A stretch of DNA of 64,000 nucleotides from Margaritifera margaritifera (lineage: Eukaryota; Mollusca; Bivalvia; Unionida; Margaritiferidae): contig JAQPZY010001621.1 in the NCBI GenBank assembly GCA_029931535.1, positions 1,302,001-1,366,000 of the forward strand. Direction: 5' to 3'. Below the pieces are notes generated by a model. It saw only the letters and a program-made list of their open reading frames with translations. It did no database searches and was not told the DNA's origin. The position numbers and the translations under genes are program-made. Below are positions 21,050 to 33,794 of the stretch, piece after piece (position 1 is the first letter of the stretch; each line of letters begins with the position of its first letter).

Positions 21050-23725
21050 GATACCATCTTGTGTTAATGAGCATTTTCTAGTAACAACTCGTACCATCTT
21101 GTGCTATTGCACATTTTCTAGTAACAACTCGTACCATCTTGTGCTATTGCACATTTTCTAGTAACAACTCGTACCATCTTGTGCTATTGCACATTTTCTA
21201 GTAACAACTCATACCATCTTGTGCTATTGCACATTTTCTAGTAATAACTTGTACCATCTTGTGCTATTGCACATTTTCTAGTAATAACTTGTACCATCTT
21301 GTGTTAATGAGCATTTTCTAGTAATAACTCGTACCATCTTGTGCTAAGGCACATTTTCTAGTAATAACTTGTACCATCTTGTGCTATTGCACATTTTCTA
21401 GTAACAACTCATACCATCTTGTGCTATTGCACATTTTCTAGTAATAACTTGTACCATCTTGTGCTATTGCACATTTTCTAGTAATAACTTGTACCATCTT
21501 GTGTTAATGAGCATTTTCTAGTAATAACTCGTACCATCTTGTGCTAAGGCACATTTTCTAGTAATAACTTGTACCATCTTGTGCTATTGCACATTTTCTA
21601 GTAATAACTTGTACCATCTTGTGTTAATGAGCATTTTCTAGTAATAACTCGTACCATCTTGTGCTATTGCACATTTTCTAGTAATAACTTGTACCATTTT
21701 GTGCTATTGCACATTTTCTAGTAATAACTTGTACCATCTTGTGTTAATGAGCATTTTCTAGTAATAACTCGTACCATTTTGTGCTAATGCACATTTTCTA
21801 GTAATAACTTGTACCATCTTGTGCTATTGCACATTTTCTAGTAATAACTTGTACCATCTTGTGTTAATGAGCATTTTCTAGTAATAACTCGTACCATCTT
21901 GTGCTAAGGCACATTTTCTAGTAATAACTTGTACCATCTTGTGCTATTGCACATTTTCTAGTAACAACTCATACCATCTTGTGCTATTGCACATTTTCTA
22001 GTAATAACTTGTACCATCTTGTGCTATTGCACATTTTCTAGTAATAACTTGTACCATCTTGTGTTAATGAGCATTTTCTAGTAATAACTCGTACCATCTT
22101 GTGCTAAGGCACATTTTCTAGTAATAACTTGTACCATCTTGTGCTATTGCACATTTTCTAGTAATAACTTGTACCATCTTGTGTTAATGAGCATTTTCTA
22201 GTAATAACTCGTACCATCTTGTGCTATTGCACATTTTCTAGTAATAACTTGTACCATTTTGTGCTATTGCACATTTTCTAGTAATAACTTGTACCATCTT
22301 GTGTTAATGAGCATTTTCTAGTAATAACTCGTACCATTTTGTGCTAATGCACATTTTCTAGTAATAACTTGTACCATCTTGTGCTATTGCACATTTTCTA
22401 GTAATAACTTGTACCATCTTGTGTTAATGAGCATTTTCTAGTAATAACTCGTACCATCTTGTGCTATTGCACATTTTCTAGTAATAACTTGTACCATCTT
22501 GTGCTATTGCACATTTTCTAGTAATAACTTGTACCATCTTGTGTTAATGAGCATTTTCTAGTAATAACTCGTACCATTTTGTGCTAATGCACATTTTCTA
22601 GTAATAACTTGTACCATCTTGTGCTAATGCACTTTTTCTAGTAATAACTGATACCATCTTGTGCTAAGGCACATTTTCTAGTAACAACTCGTACCATTTT
22701 GTGCTAATGCTCATTTTCTAGCAATAACTGATACCATATTGTGCTAATGTGCATTTTCTAGTAACAACTCGTACCATTTTGTGCTAATGCACATTTTCTA
22801 GTAATAACTGATACCATCTTGTGTTAATGAGCATTTTCTAGTAATAACTGATACCATCTCGTGCTAATGCTAATTTTCTAGTAATAACTGATACCATCTT
22901 GTGCTATTGCACATTTTCTAGTAATAACTTGTACCATCTTGTGTTAATGCGCATTTTCTAGTAATAACTCGTACCATTTTGTGCTAATGCACATTTTCTA
23001 GTAATAACTTGTACCATCTTGTGCTATTGCACATTTTCTAGTAATAACTTGTACCATCTTGTGTTAATGAGCATTTTCTAGTAATAACTCGTACCATCTT
23101 GTGCTATTGCACATTTTCTAGTAATAACTTGTACCATCTTGTGCTATTGCACATTTTCTAGTAATAACTTGTACCATCTTGTGTTAATGCGCATTTTCTA
23201 GTAATAACTCGTACCATTTTGTGCTAATGCACATTTTCTAGTAATAACTTGTACCATCTTGTGCTAATGCACTTTTTCTAGTAATAACTGATACCATCTT
23301 GTGCTAAGGCACATTTTCTAGTAATAACTCGTACCATTTTGTGCTAATGCTCATTTTCTAGCAATAACTGATACCATATTGTGCTAATGTGCATTATAAC
23401 TGATACCATATTGTGCTAATGTGCATTTTCTAGTAACAACTCGTACCATTTTGTGCTAATGCACATTTTCTAGTAATAACTGATACCATCTTGTGCTAAA
23501 GTGCATTTTCTAGTAATAACTGATACCATCTCGTGCTAATGCTAATTTTCTAGTAATAACTGATACCATCTTGTGCTAATGCTCATTTTCTAGTAATGAC
23601 TGATACCATCTTGTGCTAAAGCGCATTTTCTAGTAATAACTGATACCATCTTGTGCTAATGTGCATTTTCTAGTAATAACTGATACCATCTTGTGCTAAT
23701 GCGCATTTTCTAGTAATAACTGAAC
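21050..23725. repeat. 40-bp satellite array with higher-order structure
   Basis: About 67 units of GTACCATCTTGTGCTATTGC followed by ACATTTTCTAGTAATAACTT. Variant units (GTGTTAATGAGC, GTGCTAAGGCAC, GTACCATTTT) follow a pattern that repeats: 21301-21860 and 21861-22420 are near-identical 560-bp blocks. A second block with rare variants (ACTTTTTCTA, GCAATAACTG, ATACCATATT) recurs with an offset of about 640 bp (22541-22760 and 23181-23400). One unit near 23393 is shortened by 8 bp. Confidence 0.95.
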
Positions 23726-23734
23726 ATTTGAAAA

Positions 23735-25640
23735 TTTCATGCAGGAAAAGACATTCTTGAATTGTGGGGGTTACTGTATAATTTTCAGGTGTACAATTTC
23801 TGATAAACATCAGCAGCAAGATTAAAAATGTTAAATGGGCCTGGATTTTACCAGCAGAACTCAAAATTGGACTTGAGTGTAGAATCTAAAAATCTGATTG
23901 TTTGAAATAGATATTTGCCTTAAATTCAGACAAACATTTTATATCTAGACTTGAAGACATGTTGGTGAAATGGAGCTCAGGTACTTACTTGCTGCTTAAT
24001 TACGAATTAAAGAGATGACATGAAAGACAGGTGGTGAATAAGAAAATAATATCATCAGACATATTGTATCATTCATTCGAAAATTTTAAATTAACTTTTT
24101 TTTTTTTTAAGTTTACTTGGGTTGTTCCTGCAAGGATATCCCTAACTCAGAAAGCTAGTGGGCCCTTATGATGGGCCAGTGGTCGCTTTCCTATATAAAG
24201 CAATGCAAAATTAAGAGAACAATGAGCTGTTTGAAAATATAACAGGCCACCAAGAATATTTGACGGGCCAAGTATCTTGGTGTTGTTATATTTCAATTGG
24301 TCATATACAGACCCATTAAAAAATGAATTAAATTTAACAGTATCTGTTGTACTTTTCTTGCAAATTGATGCCAGCCCATCCCAGAGAGATCCCTATGCAT
24401 GTACAGTAGAAAATGCAGGATGTTTGGTCTTGTAATATCAATTATCAGATGAGGAACATGCATGTTCATTCAAATATTTATTTAAATATTCAATATATTG
24501 GGTTTTTTAAAGACCACACTCTTTTTCTTTCCACAAAATCAAGCCCCTCAGCCAACAAAATGATTCAGTGGTCAGTATCTAACATTTATAACAGTGCCAC
24601 AGTCTTCATATGTAAATACTACACACTTATTACAAACTTGTACAAAACCTGAAGATCTTCTATCAAGACCTGCATGTTCCACTTATAGCATGATTGCAGA
24701 TTTTTCACTAAAAACGTTTCATGGCTACAGACCCATAGTTAATTTACAGGCCCGTAGTCAATTTGTGCCATATTTCAACAGCTTTTGTTCTTTAACTTCT
24801 CCAAGTGGAGGTTAGAGTTAAAAAAAACTTTGGCATTATCTTGTTAATTGAATACCTACATGCATCCCATATTCCAGTGATATTAAGATATTTTAAGTAT
24901 GATTTTTAAATTTGAGTCTGAGTTCAGATTTTGAGCTCAGACTGTTTCATGGTTTTGGGGTCAAGCAACGAAGTCAAGAAACTCTCTGAGCACGAAAATA
25001 TAACTTGTGCTCAAATTTTTAAAAATTCTGATCTTCTGTAACCTTGCTTAGAGTGTGGCTGGACTCGAAAATGTCTGTATCATGCTTACATTTGTATTGC
25101 TATATACCTGCCAGATTAAAATAATATTGAGCAAGCAAGTGACTCTAAGTATGATTTATCATTTTATAGTTTTGAGTCTTCTGACAGTTTTGTGACAACA
25201 GGGAGATTGAGTTCAAGTTCATTTTAAGCCAATCGGAATTGACGTTTTAGAAGTCATTTGGGATTGGCTGCTGCAGAACCAGAAGTTGTATATTTCCAGA
25301 CCAGATGGTCTTTTATCACTAGTCTCTGTCATACATGCAAAATACAAATGTTATTCAGCATGAGAAATCAAAGCATGAAAGTTGTTTTATTTTTAGAAAA
25401 ATATGGATAGATATATCGAGGGGTGAAACAATACACATATCAACTTGATGGTCTCTTCAGTTTTAGAAAGTTGTCAATCGTAAGGTGGTGCTGTTTTATG
25501 TGTCGACATATTATATTTCCAGAGTGCAGATTACAGACAGATAGACTTGTCATCTGTTCATATGCCATTTTCATCCTTGACGAGATAAAAAAAATACTTC
25601 CAAACCTGTTTTCAGTGATTTTAATTTAACCTTTTAGGCC
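23735..25640. other. No gene seen
   Basis: Unique AT-rich sequence. ORFs such as 24413-24652 and 25423-25629 have no recognisable domain. Confidence 0.55.
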
Positions 25641-25655
25641 AGTTCAGGCTGCTAA

Positions 25656-27982
25656 GGGCTCGAAATTAGCGGTAGTCTGCTAGTCTAGTAGGTTTCCTGT
25701 CGGACTAGTAACTGTCATAATGTTAATAGTCCGATGGGCTAGTAAGTTTAAGTTATCAACAGTCAGCGTTTGTTTACGCCTCTCCCTAATAAAGACTTGA
25801 CTTACGCAGATGTTCTGTAGAATCAAGGTAGTGACCATTGTAAACACAGTCATAAAATATTAGCATCAGAAGATGAAGTCAATTTCTGCCTCGGAAAGGT
25901 GAGTTTCTTTAACAAGATTTTGTGTTCTGATTTTGCGTATTTCGCTTAACAGTGCCAGTTATGGTCCTATCATTAACAGCGGAAGTTTGGTAATTGATCC
26001 TAATTAATCTGATAACGTATGAAATGAAAAATGTGGAAATAGTCAAATGTTAGTTGTTAAGAGATTTTTATTTCCAACAAATTTATGGTATTCTACAACT
26101 TTGTATGCGGAAAGTTATTCAGATTTAAAATCTCTCCCTTCAACCATAAATAAAAACAATTTTGTTCCTTATGTTTCTTTTGGTTAATCTGATTTCAAGG
26201 CGTGCTGTTATGGAGGGGCTAAACTTCACTATATTAGACATGGATAGTGAAGAGATTGTACTTATGTTTTACTTATTTTTTTTCTCTTCATTCTATTGCA
26301 TATTATATATAATATATAAAATTGAGATTAACCTGTTTTAAAGCATCTATCTTTTAAAGCATCATAATGTTTGGTAAGAGTTTACATATTCCCTGATTTC
26401 CAAGCTTTCTGCATTTAGCGACCTCATCGTTCACTCCAAACCATAAAGATGTGTCTTCCGTGAAAGATTTTTAATGACATTATGGCATTTTTAGGAAATA
26501 TTAAGAAAATATTAAAATTTGACCATTTATAAATCTACACATAACTAAATTTGGAAAAGTTCATAAAAGTAAGAAAATTAATATGGAATCTGTATTAGAT
26601 ATAGCATCATGGAGTAAAAAGCACAAACGAATATTCCCACCATTAGGCGCGAACTCCTGACCTAGTGTTCAAAAGTCAAGTATGTTTGCGTGTGTGTGCG
26701 GGCTGGTATCACACTTTATCCACTCGACCACAGTAACAAACTACAAAGCGGTATGCCACACGCAGAAACACGACAAAAACTATTAAAAGAAATTAGTTTG
26801 CATGTTTGTTTAATTTTTTTTTTGGCTCACTAGCCAAACGTTCCAACAGTCACAAATGGGAAACTGCATATTTTACATTTGCATCGAAATAATTATAAGA
26901 ATTAGATCAATGTTACGATTACGTTATGGACACATCATTTCCATATAACTACTTTTTTCTATGATGATAAAAATAGTTTTTTATATTTTTCCCTTACAAG
27001 AACGAACAAATAATTGAATACACGTGGAGATATCCAAGCAGAATGTCGTACATTTGTTGGGAATTGAAATCTCTGAGCATCTAAGATTTGAAAATTTTCC
27101 ACCTTATTATTAATTTCAACAATACATTGAGGTCCGATTAATTAGGAACAATTACCAAACTTCCGCTGTTAATGATGAGACCACAATTGTAGCTGTTGAG
27201 TACAACACGCCGAGTCAGATGGCTTCGTTTGATAGGAACGCACCTTTTCCAAGCTGAAACTAACATTATCTTCTGATGCTAATATTTTATAACGGTGTTT
27301 ACAATAGAAACTGCTTTGATCCTGCAGAACATCCGCTGAAGTTAAGTCTTTATTAGGGAAAGGCCATTTAATTGGGGGGGGGGGGGGCGGTGGCAGAGGC
27401 ACATGCTTTGAAACATGTTTCTTGCTCTGATTTTGTTATATAAAGGACACTGTGCCATTCCTTTTCTTACTTTAAATAATCCGCGTCAGCTATACTGTAA
27501 CATCTCGTATTTCAAAACTAGGCACAATTCCCTCCTTGCAAGACAGGCAAAATGTGGCGTTTTATAGAAGGTATTCAGCCACCGGAAAAAAAGCAAAAGT
27601 TGAATGAAAATGACATAAAAGAGCGGAATAATTCTTATGATAGGGAAAAGCATAATCGAACGTTTCAGAAGACATGGACAAAAGACAGGGAATGGCTGAA
27701 TTCTGATGAGAAGAATGTTATGCGGTGTAATTGGTGTACGGAATTTGCAAAAACAAACAGAGAAAACATCCAGTTTTGTTGCGGGTTGTTCGAACTTTAA
27801 AATTGAATTGGTAAACGCACATGAAAGCTATGGGCATCACAAAGATAGTTTAGAGAGAAGAGCAGCTACGAGTGTGTGACATTGTTTTGTGGACAGGACT
27901 AGTAAAGAGTTGGCAGGACTAGTAAATTTCTCAATATACTAGTCCTTCTGGCTATAAAGAAATTTGTGTTAAATTTGAGCCC
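25656..27982 (+). mobile_element. Internally degraded hAT element (about 2.3 kb)
   Basis: The left end reads GGGCTCGAAATTAGCGG and the right end, reversed, GGGCTCAAATTTAACAC. Subterminal inverted copies include CTAATAAAGACTTGACTTA (25785) and AATATTTTATRAC with CATCAGAAGAT (25855-25880), matched at about 27270-27360. A transposase N-terminus survives at 27552. The target duplication is not clear, so the ends are approximate. Confidence 0.6.
27552..27885 (+). pseudogene. hAT transposase N-terminal zinc-finger fragment, frameshifted
   Basis: The frame starting at 27552 contains RTFQKTWTKDREWLNSDEKN followed by VMRCNWCTEF, a WL..D....M.C..C pattern typical of the N-terminal finger of one hAT transposase group. 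Near 27775 the frame shifts, and the next part reads GCSNFKIELVNAHESYGHHK, the expected distal Cys/His half. A TGA follows at about 27880. No DDE domain is present. It sits inside the hAT ends at 25656 and 27982. Confidence 0.6.
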
Positions 27983-27984
27983 TG

Positions 27985-28440
27985 TTGCTCCATTTGATCA
28001 GATGCAGGACTCATCTTGGTCACCATGGCATTTGTTTTGCACTGCATGAATGCTTTAAAAACATTTTATTACCAATTTCTTGTCTTCACTTAAATTTGGA
28101 AAGCATTACAGTGTTATCTTCAAAACAGAAAATATAGTGCAATCTCCTCATGCAAGGAAAATCATATCTTGAACAAGTGCAAGTGTGGAAGTGGAGATGA
28201 TAACAACCAAATCCATCATATTGTACTTCCTGCAGATGCAAAACAACTGCTGCAGCCACAGACACTCATTTCTGTCGTTGAAAAAAGAAATTATTGACAA
28301 CACCCACTCCCCTTCTACGGAATGTAACAAGGTGATTATAACTTGTATGGTTTGGAATCTGCAACCATGCCAATACAGTGATCTCTTCTTTTTTTCTTTT
28401 TTTTTAAATCTCGTTTTCATGTTGAGTTGCTGATTATATA
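27985..28440. other. No gene seen
   Basis: AT-rich spacer. The two opposed ORFs at 28148-28433 are antisense to one another and have no domain. Confidence 0.5.
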
Positions 28441-28444
28441 TATC

Positions 28445-28840
28445 CTTATATAAGGAGACATTCCAAACTTGTTCCCCATGTACAATTTAAATACTTTACA
28501 GATCATTTAATATACACTTTTGTGTGAAGCTTCTCTGTTGCTTTGTATCAATTTGGATGAGTTTGGATGCCAATACTTTGTCATGTAGTGAATAAGCTAC
28601 AGTTGGTTCTGATTGGTGGTTACCCTAGACTTGAACACACAATAACCACCAATCAGAATTGAATGTAACATATTTTTCTGCATGACACACCGGAAGCGTA
28701 GCCTTCAGATTTGATCCAAGTAGACAAGATGCAAAGTAACGGAGAAACTTCATTTAAAAGTGGTTATTCAATGATCATTAAAGTACTTAAACCAATCATA
28801 CATGGGGAACAAATCTGGAATGTCTTTTTTACTTTGATAC
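28445..28840. mobile_element. Foldback element
   Basis: ACATTCCAAACTTGTTCCCC (28460) is inverted at about 28800-28825, and TTCTGATTGGTGGTTA (28607) is inverted at about 28647. Intervening arm sequence also aligns. No ORF. Confidence 0.65.
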
Positions 28841-29029
28841 ATGTATGTTATCAGTGGCTGAACATGCTGATGGGATAAAATAATTAGCATGGAATTGACT
28901 TAGGGGTAGATTTTGAGCCACACGAGGTAATCACCTGGTGTTAATTTGTAGAAAGTGACTGTGTCTTGTCAATAGATTTTATTTTTACTGACAGGAAATG
29001 AGTGAATGTGCCTGCTATGGCTGTCTCAG

Positions 29030-29208
29030 AAGAATTCTCAATTTAAAGAATAAAAAGGCAAACGACTAATAATTATTCACAACTGCTTTATATTAAAGTA
29101 ACTTGTATAGGGTAAGTATTTTTGTATCGATTCTTCGCCTCTTGTATCGATATGGGTATCGATACGGAAAATGTATCAATATAATGATCAATTGTTTCAC
29201 CCCTAGCT
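29030..29208. mobile_element. hAT-like end, related to 20525-20752
   Basis: Shares AAAGAATRARAAGGCAAACR, ACTAATAATTATTCA and the terminal TTTCACCCCTAGC with the element at 20525-20752. The left end is missing. Confidence 0.55.
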
Positions 29209-29494
29209 AAATCACATGTACATGAACTTGTCTCTGTCATTGTTTAGGATTTACTTCCTTGAATAAGGAAATAATTATATATTTTATTTATTTATATCAT
29301 AACAAATGTACCAACTTGAATCTTTTACTGCCTAGAATGATTTGTCTGGCACATGTTTCAACAAGCTGGTTTTATGGAAGAGGACCTTTTCTGAAATATT
29401 ACAGAAAAGTGATGTGTCTGTGTAATAAACTGTAACCAAACAATTTATCTCCCATTCAGAAGAGGAACTGTTTTTATTATCTGTTACGGTCAAA

Positions 29495-29727
29495 AGCTGT
29501 AAGGGGTAATAAATTCTTTACACTCTCATTTTTTCTGTCTTCTTACAGTCATACAAGGATACAAAAGCCCCAGCTGTAAAGGGTAATAAATTCTTTACAC
29601 TCTCTTTTTTTCTGTCTTCTTACAGTCATACAAGGATACAAAAGCCCCAGCTGTAAAGGGTAATAAATTCTTTACACTCTCTTTTTTTCTGTCTTACAGT
29701 CATACAAGGATACAAAAGCCCCAGCTG
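29495..29727 (+). repeat. Triplicated 3' splice site and exon start of RPS20
   Basis: Units begin at AGCTG positions 29495, 29572, 29649 and 29723 (spacing 77, 77, 74). Each contains a GGTAATAAATTC stretch, a pyrimidine tract, an ACAG acceptor and TCATACAAGGATAC with AAAAGCCCCAGCT. Only the last unit continues into the full exon. In the first two, the 27 exon-like bases (29549-29575 and 29626-29652) are followed at once by GTAAAG, a plausible 5' splice site. Confidence 0.9.
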
Positions 29728-29793
29728 ATGAGCCCCCGATACATAGGATTCGCATTACCCTTACTAGTCGCAATGTGAAGAGCTTGGAAAAAG
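29700..29793 (+). CDS. RPS20: RPS20 (uS10) exon 2
   Basis: This exon encodes the N-terminal part of the 40S ribosomal protein uS10 (SYKDTKAPADEPPIHRIRIT, then LTSRNVKSLEK), which binds the 3' domain of 18S rRNA in the head of the small subunit. It starts after TTACAG (29694-29699) in phase 0 and ends in phase 1 before GTATAC (29794). The next base pair of the split Val codon is in exon 3. Conservation is very high and no disruption is seen. Compared with the family only about one residue is missing upstream, so a 5' exon may supply just the start codon and the UTR. That exon was not located. The upstream intron boundary is triplicated. Confidence 0.95.
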
Positions 29794-30111
29794 GTATACA
29801 ACCAGTTTTACTTCCCTTTTTATGCCCTCACCCCTTTTTTTGTGGAAGGAGCATATATTGTTGCTCATGTCCATACTGTTGTGTCACTTCTGTTGTTAAT
29901 TTTATTTCCACTCCATAACCGTTGAAGGACTTAATGGATTGAAACCAGAAATGTTGTGTGGCTTTATATGAAGAAGCCTGCAGAGTTCTAGACAAGTAGT
30001 GTATTTTATGCAGACAAATTGACGAAAAACATGTATAGAAATTTGTAATGCATTCCGATTGCACAAAACAATTTAATTTTAAGCATTTAGTCAATTTAAT
30101 TTTATGCATTT

Positions 30112-30200
30112 ACTGTATTTTTCGGCCTATAAGTCGATACTTTTTGACCTGCAAGTCTGGGCTTTTTCTTATACTCCGAATCGACTTGTGTATGAATTAT
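30112..30200. mobile_element. MITE-like end
   Basis: TACTGTATTTTTCGGCCTAT followed by AAGTCGATAC, with a matching ACTCCGAATCGACTTGTGTA about 60 bases on, resembles the terminal region of a common family of short elements. The opposite end is not resolved. Confidence 0.4.
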
Positions 30201-31444
30201 GTCATTGAAATTGCTTTACTGTATTTAATGTACTTTTTCGCACGTGAAAAAATTAATATTTTTTGTTAAATGTACAAAAAATAATGTGTAAAAAAATAAT
30301 TATCATTTTGGGGAAGAAATCGGGTGTGAAAAAATATACGACCCGACATTGAGAAGGATTCCAAAATATTTACATGATCGTCAGTATTTAATTAACGTGC
30401 ATCAAACGTAATTGCGCTCAAGCAGCATGCAGTAGTAATATATGTTGTTTAAAGTTGCTTTCATGTGTGTGTATAAGTATAGACAAGTTAGAAAATGAAT
30501 AACCATGACATGGACATGGGTATTCCATCACTCATTTTTCTTCTTGCACGTCATGATCGAAATAAAATATACCCCAACATGAGAGAGAGAGATTTCAGCC
30601 CATCTTTGTGCTATTTTGTTTAATGTACCCTACTGATCCTGTTTAGCTGAAGCTTTTGTCAAAGAGAGAAAACTTAAATAAAGTAGTCAATGGAAATTTT
30701 AAAAATACATACCATACTCCTTCAGTTTCAAAGATATATAATTTATATTTCAATATTCACAATATTTACATCCATATGGATTCCATTTAATTTAAATCCC
30801 AAGATGACTATTTAGCATGTTGTGTTGTTTTCTTTGCAAGTAGAATGACCTCTATATTCCCACAAAATAAGATTACCCTTTATCAGTAAGTGCATATACA
30901 CTTCCTGTAGTTAGGCGACACTTTGGTTTGATCTTTGCTCATGAATTCAAAGCTCTGACACTTCTGTCGGTAAGAACAAAAGATGTCACTGGTTGAGAAA
31001 CTTGTGCGAGCAAGCACCTGGCATTACAGGTCATTACACAGTACTGCATAAATTAACATGCTTTACGGGATCGATTACAATACCTATGGGTAGCCTCATT
31101 TCCCTACTGGTAGCCTCACTAATTTGATCACATCTACTGCTGGTGTCAACTGGAATGACCTGGCCAAAGCTGTAGGCATATTCAATTAGCATGTAAATAA
31201 CACTGCAAAGCCATGTGGTTCTTCTGAAAATGGATATCATAATTAAAATGAGAGTGAACTGTTTATTCAGAGGTATTAATTGATAATGGAATATATTGAT
31301 GCCCCTGCACATGAGTAAGATCACAATCGTCAGGTAACTCAGCAATACATATTACAATCGGCCTGTAACCCTTCTCTCGTCAAAAGCTACAAGTAAAAAC
31401 CACGTTGAATGCATGCATTTTTACACACTGACAGCGTTGTTTCA

Positions 31445-31449
<5 letters not shown>

Positions 31450-31477
<28 letters not shown>

Positions 31478-31480
31478 GAC
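31450..31480. repeat. (CA)n microsatellite
   Basis: An ACACAC run of about 26 bases. Confidence 0.9.
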
Positions 31481-31889
31481 ATACATGCATTCACTGAAAA
31501 CAAGTCTTGATCGAGTTCTTTTATTTTTTATTGTATATATAATTTGATAATGAGGTTACTGTTGTTGTAAGAATACTAGTTGCACTTAACTTTTGACAAA
31601 AGGGGTTCATATTGTTACGTACAATTTACCAATAAATAATACCTATAAATAATACATGTACAGACCATCTTAATCATTTTCACAATTCATCATGAATAGC
31701 ATAGTGATACCATTAATATTCATGAAGCCCGAAGTTACTAGCGAAAAAGCCAAAGCCAAGGTGTTGATCTGTCTTCATCTTTTACTCCACATCAACTTGT
31801 ATATGGATGAAGAATTGAAAATTGACGAAATTAGCGAATTTGACTTGTACTCCACATCAACTTATCGGCCGGCAAATATGTTAGTAAAA

Positions 31890-32085
31890 CGTTGATAGTG
31901 TATAAGTTCTTGGGTAAGCACAGTACATGTTGATAGTGTACAAGTTCTTGGGTAAGCACAGTACATGTTGATAGTGTACAAGTTCTTGGGTAAGCACAGT
32001 ACATGTTGATAGTGTACAAGTTCTTGGGTAAGCACAGTACATGTTGATAGTGTACAAGTTCTTGGGTAAGCACAGTACATGTTGC
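31890..32085. repeat. 38-bp tandem repeat, about 5 units
   Basis: The unit is GTTGATAGTGTACAAGTTCT followed by TGGGTAAGCACAGTACAT. Reverse-strand ORFs across it (31831-32159) arise from the repeat period and are not genes. Confidence 0.95.
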
Positions 32086-32239
32086 ATCAATGTAAAGTAA
32101 GCTATCAGTTCAAGTGCACATTTAAAATGATGGCACTTGATCATTGTGAGAACTCTCACTCAATTAAAGCCATATAGTCAAACATACCCTGAATTAGTCT
32201 TGAAAACTTGTTGTCCATGGCTATTGAAAATGTTGGTGG

Positions 32240-32930
32240 ATTTGTGCTTGTTGCTAGTTGCTAGTCTTTTGAACCACTGAAGATATTTGAATAAAACTTT
32301 GCCCTAGTATATATCACGATTAGATGGGGTCATGACCTGACTGCCTCAAGGTCTATGTCACAGTGATGGAAAATGTAATTCTTGGGCTTGCATCCTTAGC
32401 CAAAGTGGAACTTTTGAATCACTGAAGATATTTTAATGAAGCTTTGACCTATTATATATTGTGTATAGATGGTGTGTCACATACCGAGCTACACACCCTG
32501 TGTTCGGTGAAGGTCATTGCTAGGAAAAATGTAACTTGGACTTGCATCTATGTCCAGAATATAACGTGTGAACCACTGAAGATATTTTAATAAAGCTTTA
32601 GTCAGTTATATATCATGACTTGATAGTGTCGCATAAAATAGCTGTGCCTCCTGCCTCATGGTTAAAGTCACGGCAAGGGAAAATATAAATAGGTGACCTC
32701 TGTCATGTACGGGTATAACTTTGAACCACTGAAGATATTTTTATAAAACTTTAGCCGTTTATATATCTTGACTTGACCGTATCTCGCATATTTAGTCGTA
32801 CTCCTGCCTCAGTGTGAAGGTCACAACAAGGGATAATGCAATGTCGGTGACCTGTTTCCTTATCCATGTGTCACTTTTTAACCTCTCAGATATTTCAATG
32901 AAACTTTACTACCCAGATCCACATTTTAAC
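32240..32930. repeat. Diverged long tandem repeat, about 5 units of 145-170 bp
   Basis: Each unit opens with a variant of AACCACTGAAGATATTTT, AATAAAACTTTAG and TATATATC.TGACTTGAT, followed by a CTGCCTCA...AAGGTCACA segment. Unit starts lie near 32270, 32414, 32569 and 32722, with a poor one near 32880. Confidence 0.75.
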
Positions 32931-33344
32931 ATACAATAGTCAAGTCCCATTGTTTTGTGTTGGTCATGTAAACATGTACAAATTCAGTATTGCCTTTTAA
33001 CGAATGAGATATGTGACCTGTGACTTTAAAAAGTTTGGAATTCTGGTAAAATCAAAATGGCTTTCATCCACAAATGATCAGAAGTTTGGAAATATTTCAC
33101 AGAAGTGGAAAAAAAAGGGGGGTGGGTGAAATGTAACCTAAGTGCAACAGAGTTAGCTTACTCAGTTCCAGCACAGGGTTAGATCATCTAAAGTACAAGC
33201 ATAAAAATCAGTGCATAAACATTTGAAACCTTCTCTCTTCACTGTGCTGAGAGGTTTTAGGTGATGCAAACACATCATGGCTAGTTTTTCAGTTATCTTT
33301 TTCCATTTTACTTTGCCGAGGGGATTTATTTTTCTCTGCACTTT

Positions 33345-33490
33345 TAAGACATTAGCTATATCATGCCAAGGAAATGGGAGCTAAGTGCCTTTCCGAAAGA
33401 CACACAAAGGCAGCTGGCCTGGGCATGTTCGAACCTGAAACCCTTGGATTACAAGTCTGATGCTCTACAACTGAGCTGACTCGGCTCCTC
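33345..33490 (-). mobile_element. tRNA-derived SINE
   Basis: The reverse strand reads GAGCCGAGTCAGCTCAGTTG (head), TAGAGCATCAGACTTGTAAT, and a good B box in CAGGTTCGAACATGCC. A central region GGAAAGGCACTTAGCTCCCA is shared with the copies near 45010 and 48345. The tRNA resemblance ends with the head, so this is not called a tRNA gene. Confidence 0.7.
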
Positions 33491-33794
33491 CAAACTTGGT
33501 AAATAGGCTTACATTATAAAGGTCTTGAATGAGCAAGATCCAGCCATATTAGTTAGGTGATATTGCATATCCGACTGGCTGAGCTTTTCAACAACCTAGC
33601 AGCTTTGTTTCTAATCATATTTTGATCAGATTTGTTAGTCTTGTATTATTTATGTTGGACAAGTTTGATTATGAATATTATTTACATTTATTTAAGAGAT
33701 AATTTTGTATCTGATTGCCTTAGCTTGTTACTGGAGACCAAATTTCAATTGGCTTTTGCTCCAGCGTGGTAAATAAGCTTCTGGGTGCACTAAA

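Noticed and set aside
21050..23725. CRISPR-like regular repeats
   Set aside because: The 40-bp units are directly adjacent without unique spacers and the context is eukaryotic, so this is a satellite.
29495..29652. Processed RPS20 pseudogene copies
   Set aside because: The extra copies include intron sequence and the acceptor and lie in direct tandem, so they are local duplications, not retrocopies.
31831..32159. Three overlapping reverse ORFs
   Set aside because: Produced by the 38-bp tandem repeat in the same way.
33420..33488. Minus-strand tRNA gene
   Set aside because: Good A and B boxes but joined to the shared SINE central region; acceptor-stem pairing could not be confirmed.
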